A stretch of DNA of 64,000 nt from Setaria digitata (GCA_003640385.1 RCAB01000123.1:83461-147460); one strand, 5' to 3'; positions 13,559-26,986 are shown, counted from the first letter of the stretch. A program made the numbers and translations. Notes: a model not told the origin generated them from the letters alone.

Positions 13559-13957
13559 ATTGTCCATACTTTTATTTAAAAAAATGACCAATAGGGAGAT
13601 CCAACTTTCTTTTCTGGCTCAAAAATATTGAAGTTGGCCAAAACAGAGTCTTCAATGAGTGCATATGCACTACATTACTGCGCATTATTTGCTCTTTGGT
13701 TCTTAACGAACTTCTAAATACCGAAGTGAAATTTGAATATGAAACAATATTTCTGTTAATGAACCAACTCTTTGTGCCGATTACGTCTATGAATCCTCCT
13801 TGCTTATATCTTCATTGGTCAAGATTTAAACAAAAATTTAGAACTTACATTTCAATTAAACCTCCTTGGCACATTTTCAAGAAGAATTTGTGAGCATTCT
13901 CGAGCAAAACTTCAGTAAAATGACTGTTTAGCGCTTAAGGGGTATCATGGCTAAGTT

Positions 13958-13976
13958 TATATATATATATATATAT
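13958..13976. repeat. (AT)n microsatellite
   Basis: About nine AT dinucleotides in the presumed 3' UTR of the NDRG gene, 400 bp after its stop codon. Confidence 0.8.
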
Positions 13977-14449
13977 TTTGAAAAACGTGAAAATTTTTTA
14001 GAGTCTAAAATAATGATTGTATTAACTGATTTTTAAGTGCCATTTTTTTTTCCTTTTTTCCTGAGTTTCATGTAGGAATGAGCGCTCTCTTTGCAAAAAT
14101 TACGAAATGCTAAGACGCAGTGCCGTTTAAATAGTTTTCCTGAAATCCTAGCGCTTATTCCCACTAAAAATGCTATTTACCTTACCTCATGAAAGTGTCA
14201 ACTATATGATAAAATATATTACTGATGTTAATCTTTATTACCTACCCTTAGTAATGTAGACATTTCGAAACCAACCTTTTTTCGTAAGGATTCCTTTTGT
14301 AAAATCAAATTCATTCCTTAATTTTTATCTTGCAGTTTAGGCGACAAGGTCACTCATTATCCGTCAAACTGCTTTTTGTATCTATTTGACGCTAGCTTTT
14401 CGTCCTGCGAACCTGGACACCTCTGTATATATTGTAACATTTTGCACTA

Positions 14450-14502
14450 AATAAAACTTAATCTAAAATGCGTCACAAATGCTAACCTCCCACCTCAATA
14501 AA
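14450..14502 (+). terminator. tandem poly(A) signals, likely NDRG 3' end
   Basis: Two AATAAA hexamers at 14450-14455 and 14497-14502 on the plus strand are the first canonical signals I noticed after the NDRG stop. They imply a 3' UTR of about 0.9 kb. The region from here to 15383 shows no gene on the plus strand. Confidence 0.4.
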
Positions 14503-15383
14503 ATGATTCTGTGTCTATTCACAAATGCTGTACCTAATATTTAGCTACGCAGAAACTGTTCCATAAACTTTGTGCATGCCATGCTCTTATTTAATGCGGA
14601 ATAAAAAGTTATGGATCAACCTGTCTAAGCTGGACTAGAAAGTGAAGTAAAAAAGGCTTGTAATTCGGAAATACCACCAGTTAACTTGTCGTTCATGAGA
14701 AAACTGAGATGGCTTTCCCCGCGGAAGTTCGTATTTACGATTTGGAAGAGTATTGCAGTAATAACAATACGTGGAATCTCACATTGCAGAAAAACGTCGT
14801 GAGAAATAAAACCCCACAGTTTTCTATAATTTCAATAGTCTTAAAAAAAAAATAAATAAATAAATAAACGAAACACAAGTGTACTAGCAGACGAAGTCAC
14901 AAATCCATTTTCAGAAGAGAAGGGAGTGGGTTGCACCGCTTACAGAACAGAGTCCGGTATCTTTTATTTCCCAACTTAAGGAATAAAGACGAGAAATGAT
15001 GCGAATGATAACATAAAAAACTGAGAATCATTTAATAATTCTAACAATATTACCTAACTCAGTCGTTTCGCAGTAAAAAGAAATACAGAATTAAATTAGC
15101 GCACGGAAGTGAGCTATCAATTTTTACATCATTTACATGAAGCTAAGAGGACCGAATTCTAAGCAACAGTTACGAGAAACAGAAATGAACAAATAAAAAC
15201 ATGACTGAAAACATACAATGAAGGCGATACAGTCAGCACAAACAAAATGCTATTTTTTTTTTTTTTTTTTAGAACATTTCTTTCTTTCATTTCCGATATG
15301 CAGTTTGGAAGTGAAAAGATTATTAACACAAGCGAATCTATTTAAAATATTGTCGTGTTACCGACCATACATAATAAATACAA

Positions 15384-18300
15384 TTAAGGCTGCACGTAAA
15401 GCTGGTCCTGTGATAACATCATATATCCCCACATGGATGGATCACGTCGCAAATACCGCCTCTTACCAGCCTTATATAATACCCATAATGCCATAGCAAT
15501 AAGTAAAAACAGCGATAGAATCCAATATATGGGAATTCGACTACTAACTACTCGATAATTAGAGCGTTGCGACTTACGCGGTGGAGTTTCACGAAGTGGA
15601 AAATATCTGTAGCAATAAATTCTTGAAACAGTAGCAAAATGGAGATTACTTCGAATAAACTACTTAACTAAATGCAGTCACAACTTTCTTGAAAAAAAAA
15701 ACATTGAAAACTATAAACTCGCGTTAACAAAGGAGGAAATATGATACACAAGTTGTTCGATTGCGGATGCGATTATGAGAACTTTAAGAACTACTTACGA
15801 CCTTTCAGTCTTAAATCCTGTCAACAAAAAACTTCGAAATCAGGAAATGACGAACCTCATATGATATAAGAGGGCTCCTAACGCCCAGTGTGCTTCCTGT
15901 CCATTAACATCAAAAACAGACCGAAAATGATTGTGAGTTTTACTAATGGAAAAACCTTCATGAAGAACAATTGTTATCCAAGCTGATTTAAAACACTGTG
16001 ACCGTAATCGACTTTCATCCGCCTTTGGATAAACATTATTCTGATACTGCATCTGAAGCAATGTCAGCAGTATACCCACCAAAAAAACTCCCATCATTTA
16101 CATTACATAGAAGAATATAACCTTTACAGATGGAGAGTAAGATTAAAATTTTTCCTTTTCTCAAAAACCATTTATGAGCGTAAGAAAAGTGAAATATCAC
16201 ACCGAAGGAACCGAAGCAGTGTAAAACTTGTAGGTAAGAAAAACTGATCTAATAAATAAAAGTGTAGAAAGAACAAAAGCATTTCTACAATTAGTAAACT
16301 GAAATAAAGACGACCTGTATCAATAACCATTTCATATGACAAAATTCACGTGATTTCAACGCTGTTTTACTGTAATCATATCGTCCGCCCAAGGACAAGA
16401 CATCTTCCAGTGAAAACCAATATTCACTGAAGCCGTAGAGTTCAACTTCTGATAAAGAAATGGAAGGAGAGCGAACTAATCCAAAAAAACATTTTTGAGT
16501 GTAACATTTCGCATTTTCCACTGATGCTGTTAATAAGGTAGTTAGATTCTTCACACACAGATCCCAGTCCCCAATACCCTAGAAAAATTTAAAACTTCAC
16601 CACAAATTTGATAATATATAGTCCTGCGTATATGGAAATTTAAATTAGATAACTTCTTCAATCACCTTACCTAATTTCTGCAGGGGAAATTCTTTTACAA
16701 CCAACAAGATGCGAGAAATGTTTCCCATGAGAAATGATCGAATTTCGAAATGATAAGTCTGCTACAGAAATAAGACAAAAATGTACTAACTGTTTGGGAC
16801 TTAATCTAATTAATAAGGATGTTACAAGCTTAGACACAATAACTTAAAAGAAAAGACCTGAAGAAAGCATTATTTTTATATCAATCAAGTAAGAGAGATT
16901 ACTTGAACCAGAACTAAAAGAAACCTAACCTTTCGACTAAACTGTGAACCATCTTTCCTTTTCACTGTTTTCAGCAGATTGACTGGCAAGCATGGATCCC
17001 GTACATATGTCTTACTACTATTTTTTATGATCAAATCATCGCTCAGTTTTTGTTCATACTTTCGAAGAGCTTCATTCACGCCATAGCCGAGAAATGTTGT
17101 CACAAAAAGTCGATAACTAGAAGTTTTCTATACTGAATGGTAGAAAGACACGATAAAACGAACACAAAAGGAAATAAAGAAAAAACAAAACCTGTAGGTC
17201 CGTTCGTTATCCTTACATCCCAAGTTAATGGTCTCCACACCTTCATCAATGCCACTACGTGTTAAATTTAATTCAACTGCAATTTGTATCGATGCACCAC
17301 CCATATCCACTATACCTACTGTAGACTGCCGCGAAAATTCTGTCTTATTACGAGTAAATCTGAAACAGAACAATTTTCTGAAGAGTAAATACAATGCAGT
17401 GAACCTTAGGAAGAAAATCAACCAAGAATAAAAATCAATTATCATCTTAAAAATTTAAGGAACTAACCGGCCGAGAATATAATTTACAGCAATCCAGGAA
17501 TAAATTCCTTCCCATTTTCCCTCGATAACTTTAATATGTTCTGGAATAATTTGTATGGTCGTCTGGAGCGGCAAATTTCGGCGTAGATTTTGTAATACTT
17601 CATTTTGTTTCCTGAAACAAAAATAAAAAAAAAAAAAAATAAGAGGAAGAACTAATTATATCACATCTGAGCTGAGAAAAGTCAATAGTTTATAATAACC
17701 AGTGCAGGAAGTCATTTCCAATTTCAGAAGTCTTGAAGGGTTCTATGTAATTCCTTTTACTAAATTGCCAATTTTAGCACAAAGAATAGAACTCCGTACT
17801 CTCTAGGAAGTAAACGCATTCCAGCCGTTGCAAATATGAAGAGAGATGTATAGGAATGTTCATTCAATGGGATAAATTCAACTGCATAATCCAGAAGAGG
17901 CTTAATATAAGCTGGAAAAAAATTTAAGTTTACTGAAAAATTCTGACTCAAAAAAGTCGAATTAAAGATTGCAAGAAAGCGACAAAATTCATGTTTTGCA
18001 TCCCCGTTACCGCCTTTAGAAAATGTGTTCTAATTTGAATTCTCAAACATAACTAACTATTGAAGGCATTAACATAGCATAATGGTGTATCGGAAAAAAA
18101 AATCAGTACCAGTAGCATCTTCAGGTTTATCTCGATAAGACGACAAACCAGGAGTGATCTTTTTTACAACGGGACGTAATGACAATCTGTCCACAACAGG
18201 TTTTACATCGATTAATTCTCGATCGTTTATGGAGCGATATTTGTAAAGAAATAAGCGAGATCCCGTTGAACCAGCATCTATTACTATTGAATAACTCCAT

Positions 18301-18527
18301 TCTACGTTGTTATCGTCATCTAAAGATGGAATAACTAGCTTCAGGAAATACAATGCAGTACAAATCAAGTTCAAATATCTCCAATTTCAATTACAAAGAA
18401 AATTATAGAAGGCAATACATTTACCAACTGCTTCCGTTGAATTCGGTAAAACGGAAAATAATAACAGAATGACAACAAAGACCAGAAGCGCAGCAGCAGC
18501 AAACAATTTCAACATTCCATTGGACAT
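15384..18527 (-). CDS. NTPDase / apyrase, ENTPD4/7-like, two membrane spans
   Basis: Exons (5' to 3') 18425..18527, 18110..18319, 17800..17911, 17468..17611, 17192..17359, 16930..17116, 16315..16578, 15856..16052 and 15384..15606 join in phase to 535 residues. All five apyrase conserved regions of the GDA1/CD39 family are visible: ACR1 I-D-A-G-S-T-G-S-R (about 48-56), ACR2 A-T-A-G-M-R-L-L (about 131), ACR3 [10 protein letters not shown] (about 174), ACR4 G-I-V-D-M-G-G-A-S (about 205) and ACR5 [10 protein letters not shown] (about 446). A hydrophobic signal-anchor lies at residues 8-28 and a C-terminal span at about 485-505, followed by a basic K-R-R-Y-L-R-R tail. This topology and the F-Y-G-F-S-E-type motif (here L-Y-G-F-S-E-Y-W) point to the Golgi/lysosomal subgroup (human ENTPD4/7; C. 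elegans MIG-23 and UDA-1). It would hydrolyse nucleoside di/triphosphates in the lumen, typically UDP after glycosyl transfer. The exact orthologue is not decided. Confidence 0.93.
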
Positions 18528-19884
18528 TACCTTCCTGATAACCTAAGCACTCGTAGCAATTGCTGTGGTGGCATCTACAAATTGTTTTAAATTTTGAAAC
18601 AATCTCGTCAACAACGTTTCAGATGTACAGCAATCAAAATTTATAAGTGAAAGTACGCCGAAAGAATTCTAACTGTACCAACGATCGCTCAAACCAAGAC
18701 AATTTAAACGTTGATGGCGTACAAATAAGTAAACAATTTCAACGGTTCTATTCCTCAGTCGTTTCCATTCCTTTATCTTATCCGAGTCTCTATAAGTCAC
18801 AATCCCAAAGTTAGTTTGCAACAGACGACACAAATATGACATACAAAACCGACACTGCCGATGTTAATTTGACAACGCATGGATGAGATGAAATGTAATT
18901 TTACTTAAAATCAGGACTTATGAAAGCCGTATAACCAACACAGAGCTCTAGGCCGTATATCCGCAATGGATAAGTTAGCAACAGTCAGCCATGTAAGCGT
19001 CCGGCAAACTGCTAAGAAATCTTAACTGACCATGCAACTAATTCAGCAGCTTTCCCTAATACCTTTTTTCTCTCAAAACGCATGCCACATTTTGTGATAT
19101 ACTTGAGTTAGGGTTAGGAACAGATATGCAGGACTCCAACGTTAACATCCCTCATTCTTTGCAAGAAGGTAACGTTAGTTCGTGTAAGAAAAACACAAAT
19201 TAAAAAAATAAATAAATAAATTAAAAAAAATTAAATTAAAGAAAAATTAAATTAAAAGAAAATAAATTAAAAGAAATTAAATTAAGAAAAAATTAAATTA
19301 AAAAAAAAGATATCACGGTATGCCGTGCATGCACGTAAACAGAAACAGAGTTCAGAAATGAATCAATGAATGTTTTGGTTGATTTATTTTATTAAAACTA
19401 TATACGTCCCAACAATAGTTCTCCATAATTTAATCACTCTAAATAAAATTATTAATGAAAGCTACAAAAAAGCACTAGAATACAAAAAAGCAAAATTAAA
19501 TTACAACAACTACCATACACTAGTCAGACAGTATATTTAAGGCGTGATCAGACACTATAAAATTCACCGAAAAATCATGCTACGCTTAATTTTGCTTAGT
19601 TTTCAGTTCATAAATATTGGTCAGGTCTTGGTTAAGAAAAAAAAAATAAATGAAATAAAACTAGAAGGGATTTAAATATATGGAGTAGAATCAACTAACA
19701 CTAGTTGATGTCTTCTTAATTTTCCAACAGAATTATTCTAAGCATACAACGGTATCTCTTAGGGGGAGAGGATAAAACTACTTACAAAAACTACTATCCA
19801 GAACAATAAATAATAGATCAAAAATTATAAAAGTGTCTTAAAACAAAAGTCGGAAATATCATCAAGTAGTGCTTCCACCAAGGT
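18528..19884. other. spacer between INTS14 and NTPDase genes
   Basis: 1.36 kb between two genes on the same strand. No coding exons seen. It should hold the NTPDase promoter or trans-splice acceptor and the INTS14 3' UTR. The gap is longer than in a typical nematode operon, so I do not propose one. Confidence 0.4.
19196..19308. repeat. A-rich low-complexity (AAATTA)n-like tract
   Basis: Degenerate repeats of AATTAAA and AAATAA units, over 80% A plus some T. It lies between the NTPDase start and the INTS14 stop. Replication or recombination slippage is the simplest explanation. Confidence 0.8.
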
Positions 19885-22772
19885 TCACTGTAGGGGTTGG
19901 ATTTCTGCTAAATTCTTCAAACCGTATGTCCTAAATAAATAAACATCAGCAAAAAATAACTCAAAGAACTAAGCTACAGAACATGAACTAATATCTAGTC
20001 ACCACTTTGTTCCTTTGTTTTTATTTTATCACTTTACTTATTTGAACTCTCACAGGAATGAATAAATTCACCTTCCAACAGCAAAACAACTTACAAGAGA
20101 ATCCAAAAAAAAAAAAAAAAAAAAGAGAAAAGAATCACCTAAGTTTTTCATTCGTGTACATAGAATGTTTGGCAATAAGTGGCGATTGTGTAGAGCCCTC
20201 TTCGTGCAAAACTTGAATCAATTTTTCCAAAACATCTTCAGCACCAATGGCACAACAGTAAGCATATATCCTGTTTAACTCCTAGAAAAACACACAGAAT
20301 GATAAAGGACGGCTAAAAAGTTACAAGTAACAAGTATCCTTGATAAAACTGCACGTATAAAATATTCATCGATACCGAGTAAAACAGGAACGTTCTATCA
20401 GGAATCTTTTTCAATAACCGGGCAATTTTCTGAATGTCGCTTTGTAATCCGTGAACTTCATACCAACAAGTCCTTTGTACTGATGAATAGGAGGGCCTAG
20501 ACAGGCCATCATTCCTGACAGAAAATGACTGTTCCTCATTCCCAGCATCCACAACACTCTAAAACATTATAAATATTGTACTGAGTTGAATAAGTCTGAA
20601 AATAAAACTGCCACTTTAAGTTTAAGTAAAACCCGCTTTTCAATAAAAGAAACGGGATGTAACAAATTAATTCCTCCATCAAAACAAGTCCACAAAAAAG
20701 AAAAACGACAGTTTATAAAAGAACCACCTTAAAGAAAATGTAGGGTGATACAAACTAGAATTTTCCTTGGCGATATTTTATTGGGAAATACAATGAATAA
20801 AACTAAGTATATAACCTGAGAAGATATTGTGTTGAATGGAGGCAACCAAGAAACAGGCATGGGACCAAGTGGAAATAATACAATCGAAAGTCGATAAACT
20901 GAAGGATCCTCATCTTTCACACTAAATCAAAATAAGTTAACGTCTAAAAACTATTTCCGTATGGTTAAGACTGATATTTTACCTCAATTCAAAAACCACT
21001 ATAGAAGAAATGTTAAAATAATTGCCTGATCGGACACAATGCACCGTATAAATTTTTGTTCACGTGACAAATGGCTACGCTTTCTTCTAATCGTAGTGAA
21101 GAGCATAATATATTTATCACATCTTCACTATCTGAAACAATAACAATTCTTGAGCATTTTTCATGACAATAGCGAGACGGAATATAAAAAATCGAAAAGG
21201 AACAAACTGTGCTGTGAAATAATAAAATGGTGTCGAGTGGTTGGCATATTTGTCAAATAATTTACAGGAATAAAACCGATTACATCGATGACTGCATTCC
21301 AGTCATCGTTATCCACTGATGGAATCGCCTGAAATTAAGGAAACTAAAACCACTGACAGCTATGGAAAAATATGATTTAAGCCTTAACATCCAGCAAGTT
21401 CTGGTTAACAAACATACCTTAAAATACGCTTTCAGTAAACCACATTTTAACAAAAATGTTGGTACTGGACACAAATCTTTCGTGAGAGCATCACTATAAC
21501 TGTCTAAGGAATCGTAATCGGACATGAAATAAGGCATCCAAGGCCGACTTGTTTCAAAATCAAATTCTTCCTTGAAACCTTCTGTTTGCACTAAAATAAT
21601 TTTTGTGCCTGTCTTGAGACATAAATATCGACAAAATATGAAAGCATTCTTTTTTTTTCTTCACCTAAGGAAAACAAATGTTCAAATGCTCGTTTAAAAA
21701 AACCGAACATTAAGCAATAACAACCATCAAAGGAATGCTGCTTTAAACATACGCGAAATAGCCCACAGTCGAGCAATTTGATTCTCATCTGTCAAAGCTT
21801 CATCCAAAACACAAACAAATTTGACGGTACAGTTGGGAAGATGTGCTAAGTTTACTTCCTCCTTAAAATTTGAAAAGGAATTGCAATCACTGAAATTAAT
21901 GAAACGGAAAACATTGAAGCTGCTAATAACACCAATAAAAGCAAAAGAATTTACTCACCGGAGTAAAAGTACATGCATCTGTGAATACTAAAAGAGTGCT
22001 ACTTTCATCATCATTTTCCATCTTTACCAGAAGAAAAAGTGAGATTAGATCCGCTGAAGCAGATACACTTATGCTGCAAAATCTAACTTTTGAAATCGAA
22101 AAGTATTCTTTGAAATAAAAGCAAACGCAAGAAATTCACAAGAGTGTGGACAAGCAATGAATATGGAACATTCAGAGACTTCTAAATAATGGGAGCTACA
22201 CACGTGAGAACGAACACTGGGTTCAAATTTAAATAACACACTATAATAAAATTCTTACACAAATTCCCATCCAAATAAATATGAAAAAATATGCAAAAGA
22301 GATGTCAAATTTCCCGTAAAATATATGAAGAACACAAACCAATTCAATTTTTTTTCTGCATCTTCAATGTTTCGTATGTCGCATGATATAATTTTTGAAT
22401 TGTGTGAAAAATCAACCTGAAATGTAATCATCTCATGCCTTTTCCAATTCTCAATTCCTTCATGATTTCGCATCCAAAGATCCAGGGAAGTATGTGGCGC
22501 AAGAATGAAAAAACCTAATTTTAATATTCTGTGAGCAACTAGATTTGAAAAACAACAGCAACGTCGGAAGAACAAAAGGATTAAAACCACTAAGGAAATT
22601 AAAAGTGAATTAAACAAACCAATCTAATCTTCCGATCTACATCCAAAGCTTGGACCTTCTCAATAGTCTGTAAAGCAAGTTGACAAGCAATCGACCGTCT
22701 CGTTATCTCGCTATTCTCATCAATGGGTAACCGCATTGATAAGGATGAATCCACAGCCAAATACAAAGTCAT
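19885..22772 (-). CDS. ints-14: Integrator complex subunit 14 (VWA-domain) orthologue
   Basis: Exons (5' to 3') 22616..22772, 22340..22514, 21959..22073, 21753..21861, 21418..21590, 21208..21328, 21038..21131, 20816..20921, 20376..20558, 20139..20281 and 19885..19930 join in phase to 473 residues (human INTS14 is 518). The N-terminus is a von Willebrand A fold with a MIDAS-like D-S-S-L-S-M at residues 8-13. The middle contains F-L-L-K-C-G-L-L (human L-K-C-G-H-L) and D-V-I-G-F-I. Then come F-P-L-G-P-M-P-V-S-W-L and the diagnostic G-L-Q-S-D-I-Q-K-I-A-R-L-L-K-K-I-P followed by F-Y-S-E-L-N-R. INTS14 pairs with INTS13 and INTS10 in the arm module of Integrator, which cleaves snRNA and paused nascent transcripts. 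The ATG follows directly after an acceptor (ttctcttgtag), suggesting trans-splicing. The last short exon is the least certain. Confidence 0.88.
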
Positions 22773-25735
22773 CTACAAGAGAATCATAAATGAAACTGTC
22801 AAATGACTACATTTCACGTGAAAGTTAATCTATGTCAACTCAACAGTAGTCTTGAGTTGTGACTACTCAACTAAGCCAAGTGGTTACAGCACTCCTCTCG
22901 ACTCTATTCATTTCCCTTCCACATAAGAAAATCACCACTTCCCAAACTCAACAACGCACACCCATACAGCAAACCTACTCATGCCCGGTCAACATGACAA
23001 CTTCTTATACCACATAGGCAAATTGAAAATTTTTGGTCTCACTGACGGATATTCTATTCCATCTGTGTGATTCAACCATTTTATACATTCGAAAGACGAT
23101 AAATTTTGTCTTTAAAAATCATTAGTAGTATTTTCTTCACTTCACTATGTGTCACATCAATTAAATGCATTAAATTATTGCAAGAGCTGAAAGATGTACG
23201 CAGTACTTGAGAAATCTAAGAAGAGTTTTTACATGAGTGCTCTTTTTTGTTACAGTGTATATAGAGCAAGCAAGGTAGGGAAAGCTTATGAGTCTCTTCC
23301 CTGAAGGAAAAGAAACATATCTTTTCAAGAAAAGTTAGTTTTATAGTAGACAAAATCTGTAAACGGAAAATTCCTTCCATTTTAATTTTCGGAAAAATGT
23401 GCGAAATAGAGACATTTTTTGACTGTCAACAGAAAAAATTGAATAAAGGAAAAGAAAGGAGAAATTACTGAGCATCAAAATTTGAGCAAACTAAGCGTGC
23501 TTCAAACACGTTCTATTATAACATGAATCGTTATTACGAGTCACCTGAAAAATGATTCTGTATAATGATGATATACAGAAGTGTTAAATACAAATACTAT
23601 CATGAGAATTGATAGATAATTTAGTAACAGTGATAAATTGTGCTACAGCATATTGAACTGCTAACAAGATTTAATTATTATGAAAATTAATGCGGCTCTA
23701 TTGTTAAGCGTACTTTTAATCTTCATTTATCATCTCACTTACATAGTACCAATCATTTTGTAAATCGATTGAAGTAAAATCTAGTATTTTGTAAAACACT
23801 AAAATCTCCTACCTCATCCTGTTATTTCAGTGAGCTTAAGATTAGTGTTAAAGGAATGAAGAAAAAATGGGATGGTGAAAGGCACATTATGTCTTTTCAG
23901 TAAATTGCGCTAAAATTTAGTTTTTCGAAATTTTCATCTGTAATACGCGCTGAAACAGAAAAACTTCAAGATGATCCGTTTATATTATCTTGTAAGTTGT
24001 TCCTTTTTTTCGTTACATAATTTAATAAACTCTTTTATTTTGATTTCTCGTCAAAATGAAATTTATTAATTTCCTAGTATATCAGCTTGTATTAATATTA
24101 GGAAAAACAGGAGGAGAAGAATAGAGGAAAAAAGATGAAAACTGAGAGGAAAAGAGAAAAATGTAAAAGACGAAAGGACAAGAAGGGGACACGACAATTG
24201 AGAAGAACAGGATGTCGTGAGGTACGTTTCCAAGGAATTAATTTTGCCAGCTTATCTACGCCTCAAAAATTCTAGGAATAGACGTGTTCAAGCAATTTTG
24301 CTCCAACGAAGTACCGATGTCGCATCCAATAAATTTCTCATCCCTCACACATTCATGCTGTTGTTTGTCACTCTTAATATAGGCTAGAAGTTTGAAGACA
24401 TATATATGTGTGTATGTGTAGCTGAGTATATTAGGTCAAGATCCCTATAAACTTATCGCTTTTTTTCTTTCTGATATTAATGAGCAATAATATTATCTAA
24501 CCTTTTCTTCACCTGCTACAATAGCTTATTGTTTTCACATTTTTTTTAAGCAGATTATTTAACTAAAATAATTTAGTTTCATGTTAGCCATCAAGTGATC
24601 ACATGTATGATGTATCAATAAAACCACTGCTAAATATTTGATGCTAAATGAAAAAGTGATGAATATCATATTTATATTCTTTATTATCTTTCTCCTCTTT
24701 GCGTATGATTATTTTCAGAGAACTCGGATCGAATTTTATTCTGAATGCTACCAATTTATTAATTTTAATAGAAAGAAAGAAGCAAATTAAATACTGGAAA
24801 TTGAAAAGCGTGTTTTAATTAGATTTAATTGTTAGATTTAATAATTTACTCGAAGTGGATGTTCATTAGCAATTTCAGGTAATTGAGGATGTCACTTGGT
24901 GTGCATAAGAAACTGAGCAACTGTCAATCTTTGATTTTAATAATGAAAAATTTCCAGAAAATTTTTGGTAGGTAGTTTGTTCTCTAAGCAATAAATGATA
25001 TTGCAATTTGTATTAATCGGTGTATTTTTTTCCAGATAAAATATCAATGTTGCAATATCATCTCAGATATCAAGTATTCCTTCCAAGCAGTTTCAACACT
25101 TGATGCTCAGTGCATTATCAGACACAAATCATATATTGCTGAATATTTTCACTGCTAATTAGTTTTCACATTACATCATAATTTTGTACTGTATGTTAAA
25201 GTTTCACTACTAGCTGAACAATATCAACTTGCTTAGCTTATACCATAAAGAGAATAACAAATCTCAAATTTCTGCTCCTCCAACTTTTTATTTGACGATA
25301 CTTTTCTAAAGTTGTCGCCAAAGAAAATAGCAAAGTCTGCCTAATTATTCTAAAAGCTGGATATCACAAATTATTTCTTGCTGAAATTCCATAACTACGC
25401 TTTGAAAGTGTGAATTGTAAGGCTTCTAATTTTCCTGCTACCCATTTATTTAATTACATTGAGAAAGTAACAATAGATCTAGCCAAACAACGGAATAGGG
25501 AGAACTGACCAAAATTTTCGCAAAAAAACTTTATGGAATGAGCACGAAGAACAACACGGACTGATAGCTCTGGAAAAGTTACTTGAATTTGAATTTGTAG
25601 TTATTATATACATATATTTTGTAGTTATTAGGAGTTTCTTCCGTTTTTTTCTTTTTGTTTCTTATTATTCGCTGAAGTCCATAACTGCACTTACGAATGC
25701 TTTTTGATAGCTCTGAATTTTTTTTTCTTTTCCAG

Positions 25736-25816
25736 ATGGGACTTATTCATTAACAACTCCAGAATTCATCAAGAAATGATTAGGAAAAGCTTCAGGGCAA
25801 AAAATAATGATTTTCT
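25736..25816 (+). other. candidate non-coding leader exon upstream of the GPCR
   Basis: A very strong acceptor (tttttttctttccag-like, ending 25735) is followed by ATG GGA CTT ATT CAT TAA and, at 25817, by a consensus donor gtaagtg. The open frame is only five codons, so it would be a 5' UTR exon with a tiny uORF if it is real. Confidence 0.3.
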
Positions 25817-26855
25817 GTAAGTGATGTTCAAAAATAATAAAACATCAGTTCCACTGAATCTGCTCTTGAAATGTAGTACCAAGCAGCATCATTCTAGCTC
25901 AGAAAAGGGAAAGAAAGAACAGTAAGAAATCCTTGTGAAAACCAGTGAATTCTTTATATTTTGAGCTGAAATGAAGGGACTTTGTTTTCCGGAAGAAGTA
26001 ATAGAATCCTTTACACAAGCCAAAATTTTCTAGTAGTTTTCCTAGCTTTGCTTTGACTTATTAGCCTCAAACATATCCTGATTTGTCAGGTATTTTCATT
26101 TTGATGATGATCGAAGAAATGATGAAGATCGTAAGAAGAGATGAGGCAACTGACAAAGTTCGAATGAAAAGCACTACCCGCCCTCTTCAAGTCTTTCCTT
26201 GCTGCATCTGTAATTGCGCCCATCTCAACATTTTTTTTTTCTTGAAGAAAGGTTTATGGAGTCAGATATTTTATATTGAATGCACTTTTCATGTTGAAAA
26301 GCTGATCGAACTTCAATGGATTTTGTATTTTATCTTTCGTGACATACATATCCTATGCACTTGTAACAACATAGCTCTTTTAATTTTCACTTTTGTCAAC
26401 AAATTTCGAAACTTTTTGAAATCTCTTATCTGATTCTCACATTGGAATAGATCTGATCTTCATTTCGTCAATTCACGCAGGTGAATTGATAAATTCTATT
26501 TTATTCATTACAGCAATTAATTAAATTTTTATGAGGGGTGATATGCTGTTAAAATAAATTTTTCACTGAATGGTCACAGCAGAATGCATCGAGGACGGAA
26601 AATGGATAGAATATGATAGTTTCCAGAATACTTGATAAATTTTCACCTACATGCTGCTATTATAATTTCTTGGTAAAAGTGGAATTTATTAATCGTATAA
26701 AAAAATGCATTTGCACAGCCCATCAACTCAAAGTTTTCAAATCCTGTCTACGCGAGTTCCCATCCAAAAGCAAAAAAGAAAGGGGAAACGTAAAAAAGAA
26801 GAGACGAAAAAAAGCTCGGGAAGTTAGAAAATGTAGTATCTTTACATCATTTCAG

Positions 26856-26898
26856 AAATGCTTCAAGACCAAAATCCCGGAACTTCACTATTCAAGGA
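26856..26898 (+). other. candidate leader or first coding exon upstream of the GPCR
   Basis: The acceptor tacatcatttcag is followed two bases later by ATG (26858) and 14 open codons (M-L-Q-D-Q-N-P-G-T-S-L-F-K-E), then a consensus donor ggag|gtaagt. Acceptor-then-ATG spacing is typical of a spliced-leader site. Joined to the AG at 28102-28103, it would stay in frame with the GPCR. Joined to the better acceptor at about 28070, it would give a short uORF. Both are unproven. Confidence 0.35.
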
Positions 26899-26961
26899 GG
26901 TAAGTAATTCGTGCGGTTGTTTCTCCCATCCCTTCTTTCCATTAAAATATTAATAATGCAA

Positions 26962-26986
26962 CAGTAGCAGCAGTAGCAGTAGCAGA
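26962..26986. repeat. CAG/TAG trinucleotide repeat
   Basis: Eight CAG or TAG units in tandem, in the intergenic region upstream of the GPCR. No open frame of interest runs through it. Confidence 0.8.

Larger units (their letters stand above)
13559..15383. other. convergent 3' region between the NDRG and NTPDase genes
   Basis: No coding exons seen on either strand. It contains the presumed NDRG 3' UTR with AATAAA at 14450 and 14497. A TTTATT at 14963-14968 reads AATAAA on the minus strand and could end the NTPDase transcript about 420 nt after its stop. Confidence 0.45.

Noticed and set aside
16666..16753. Exon-like segment on the minus strand inside an NTPDase intron (good donor gtaagg)
   Set aside because: The NTPDase family alignment continues directly from exon 16930..17116 to 16315..16578 in phase 0; adding this piece breaks the frame.
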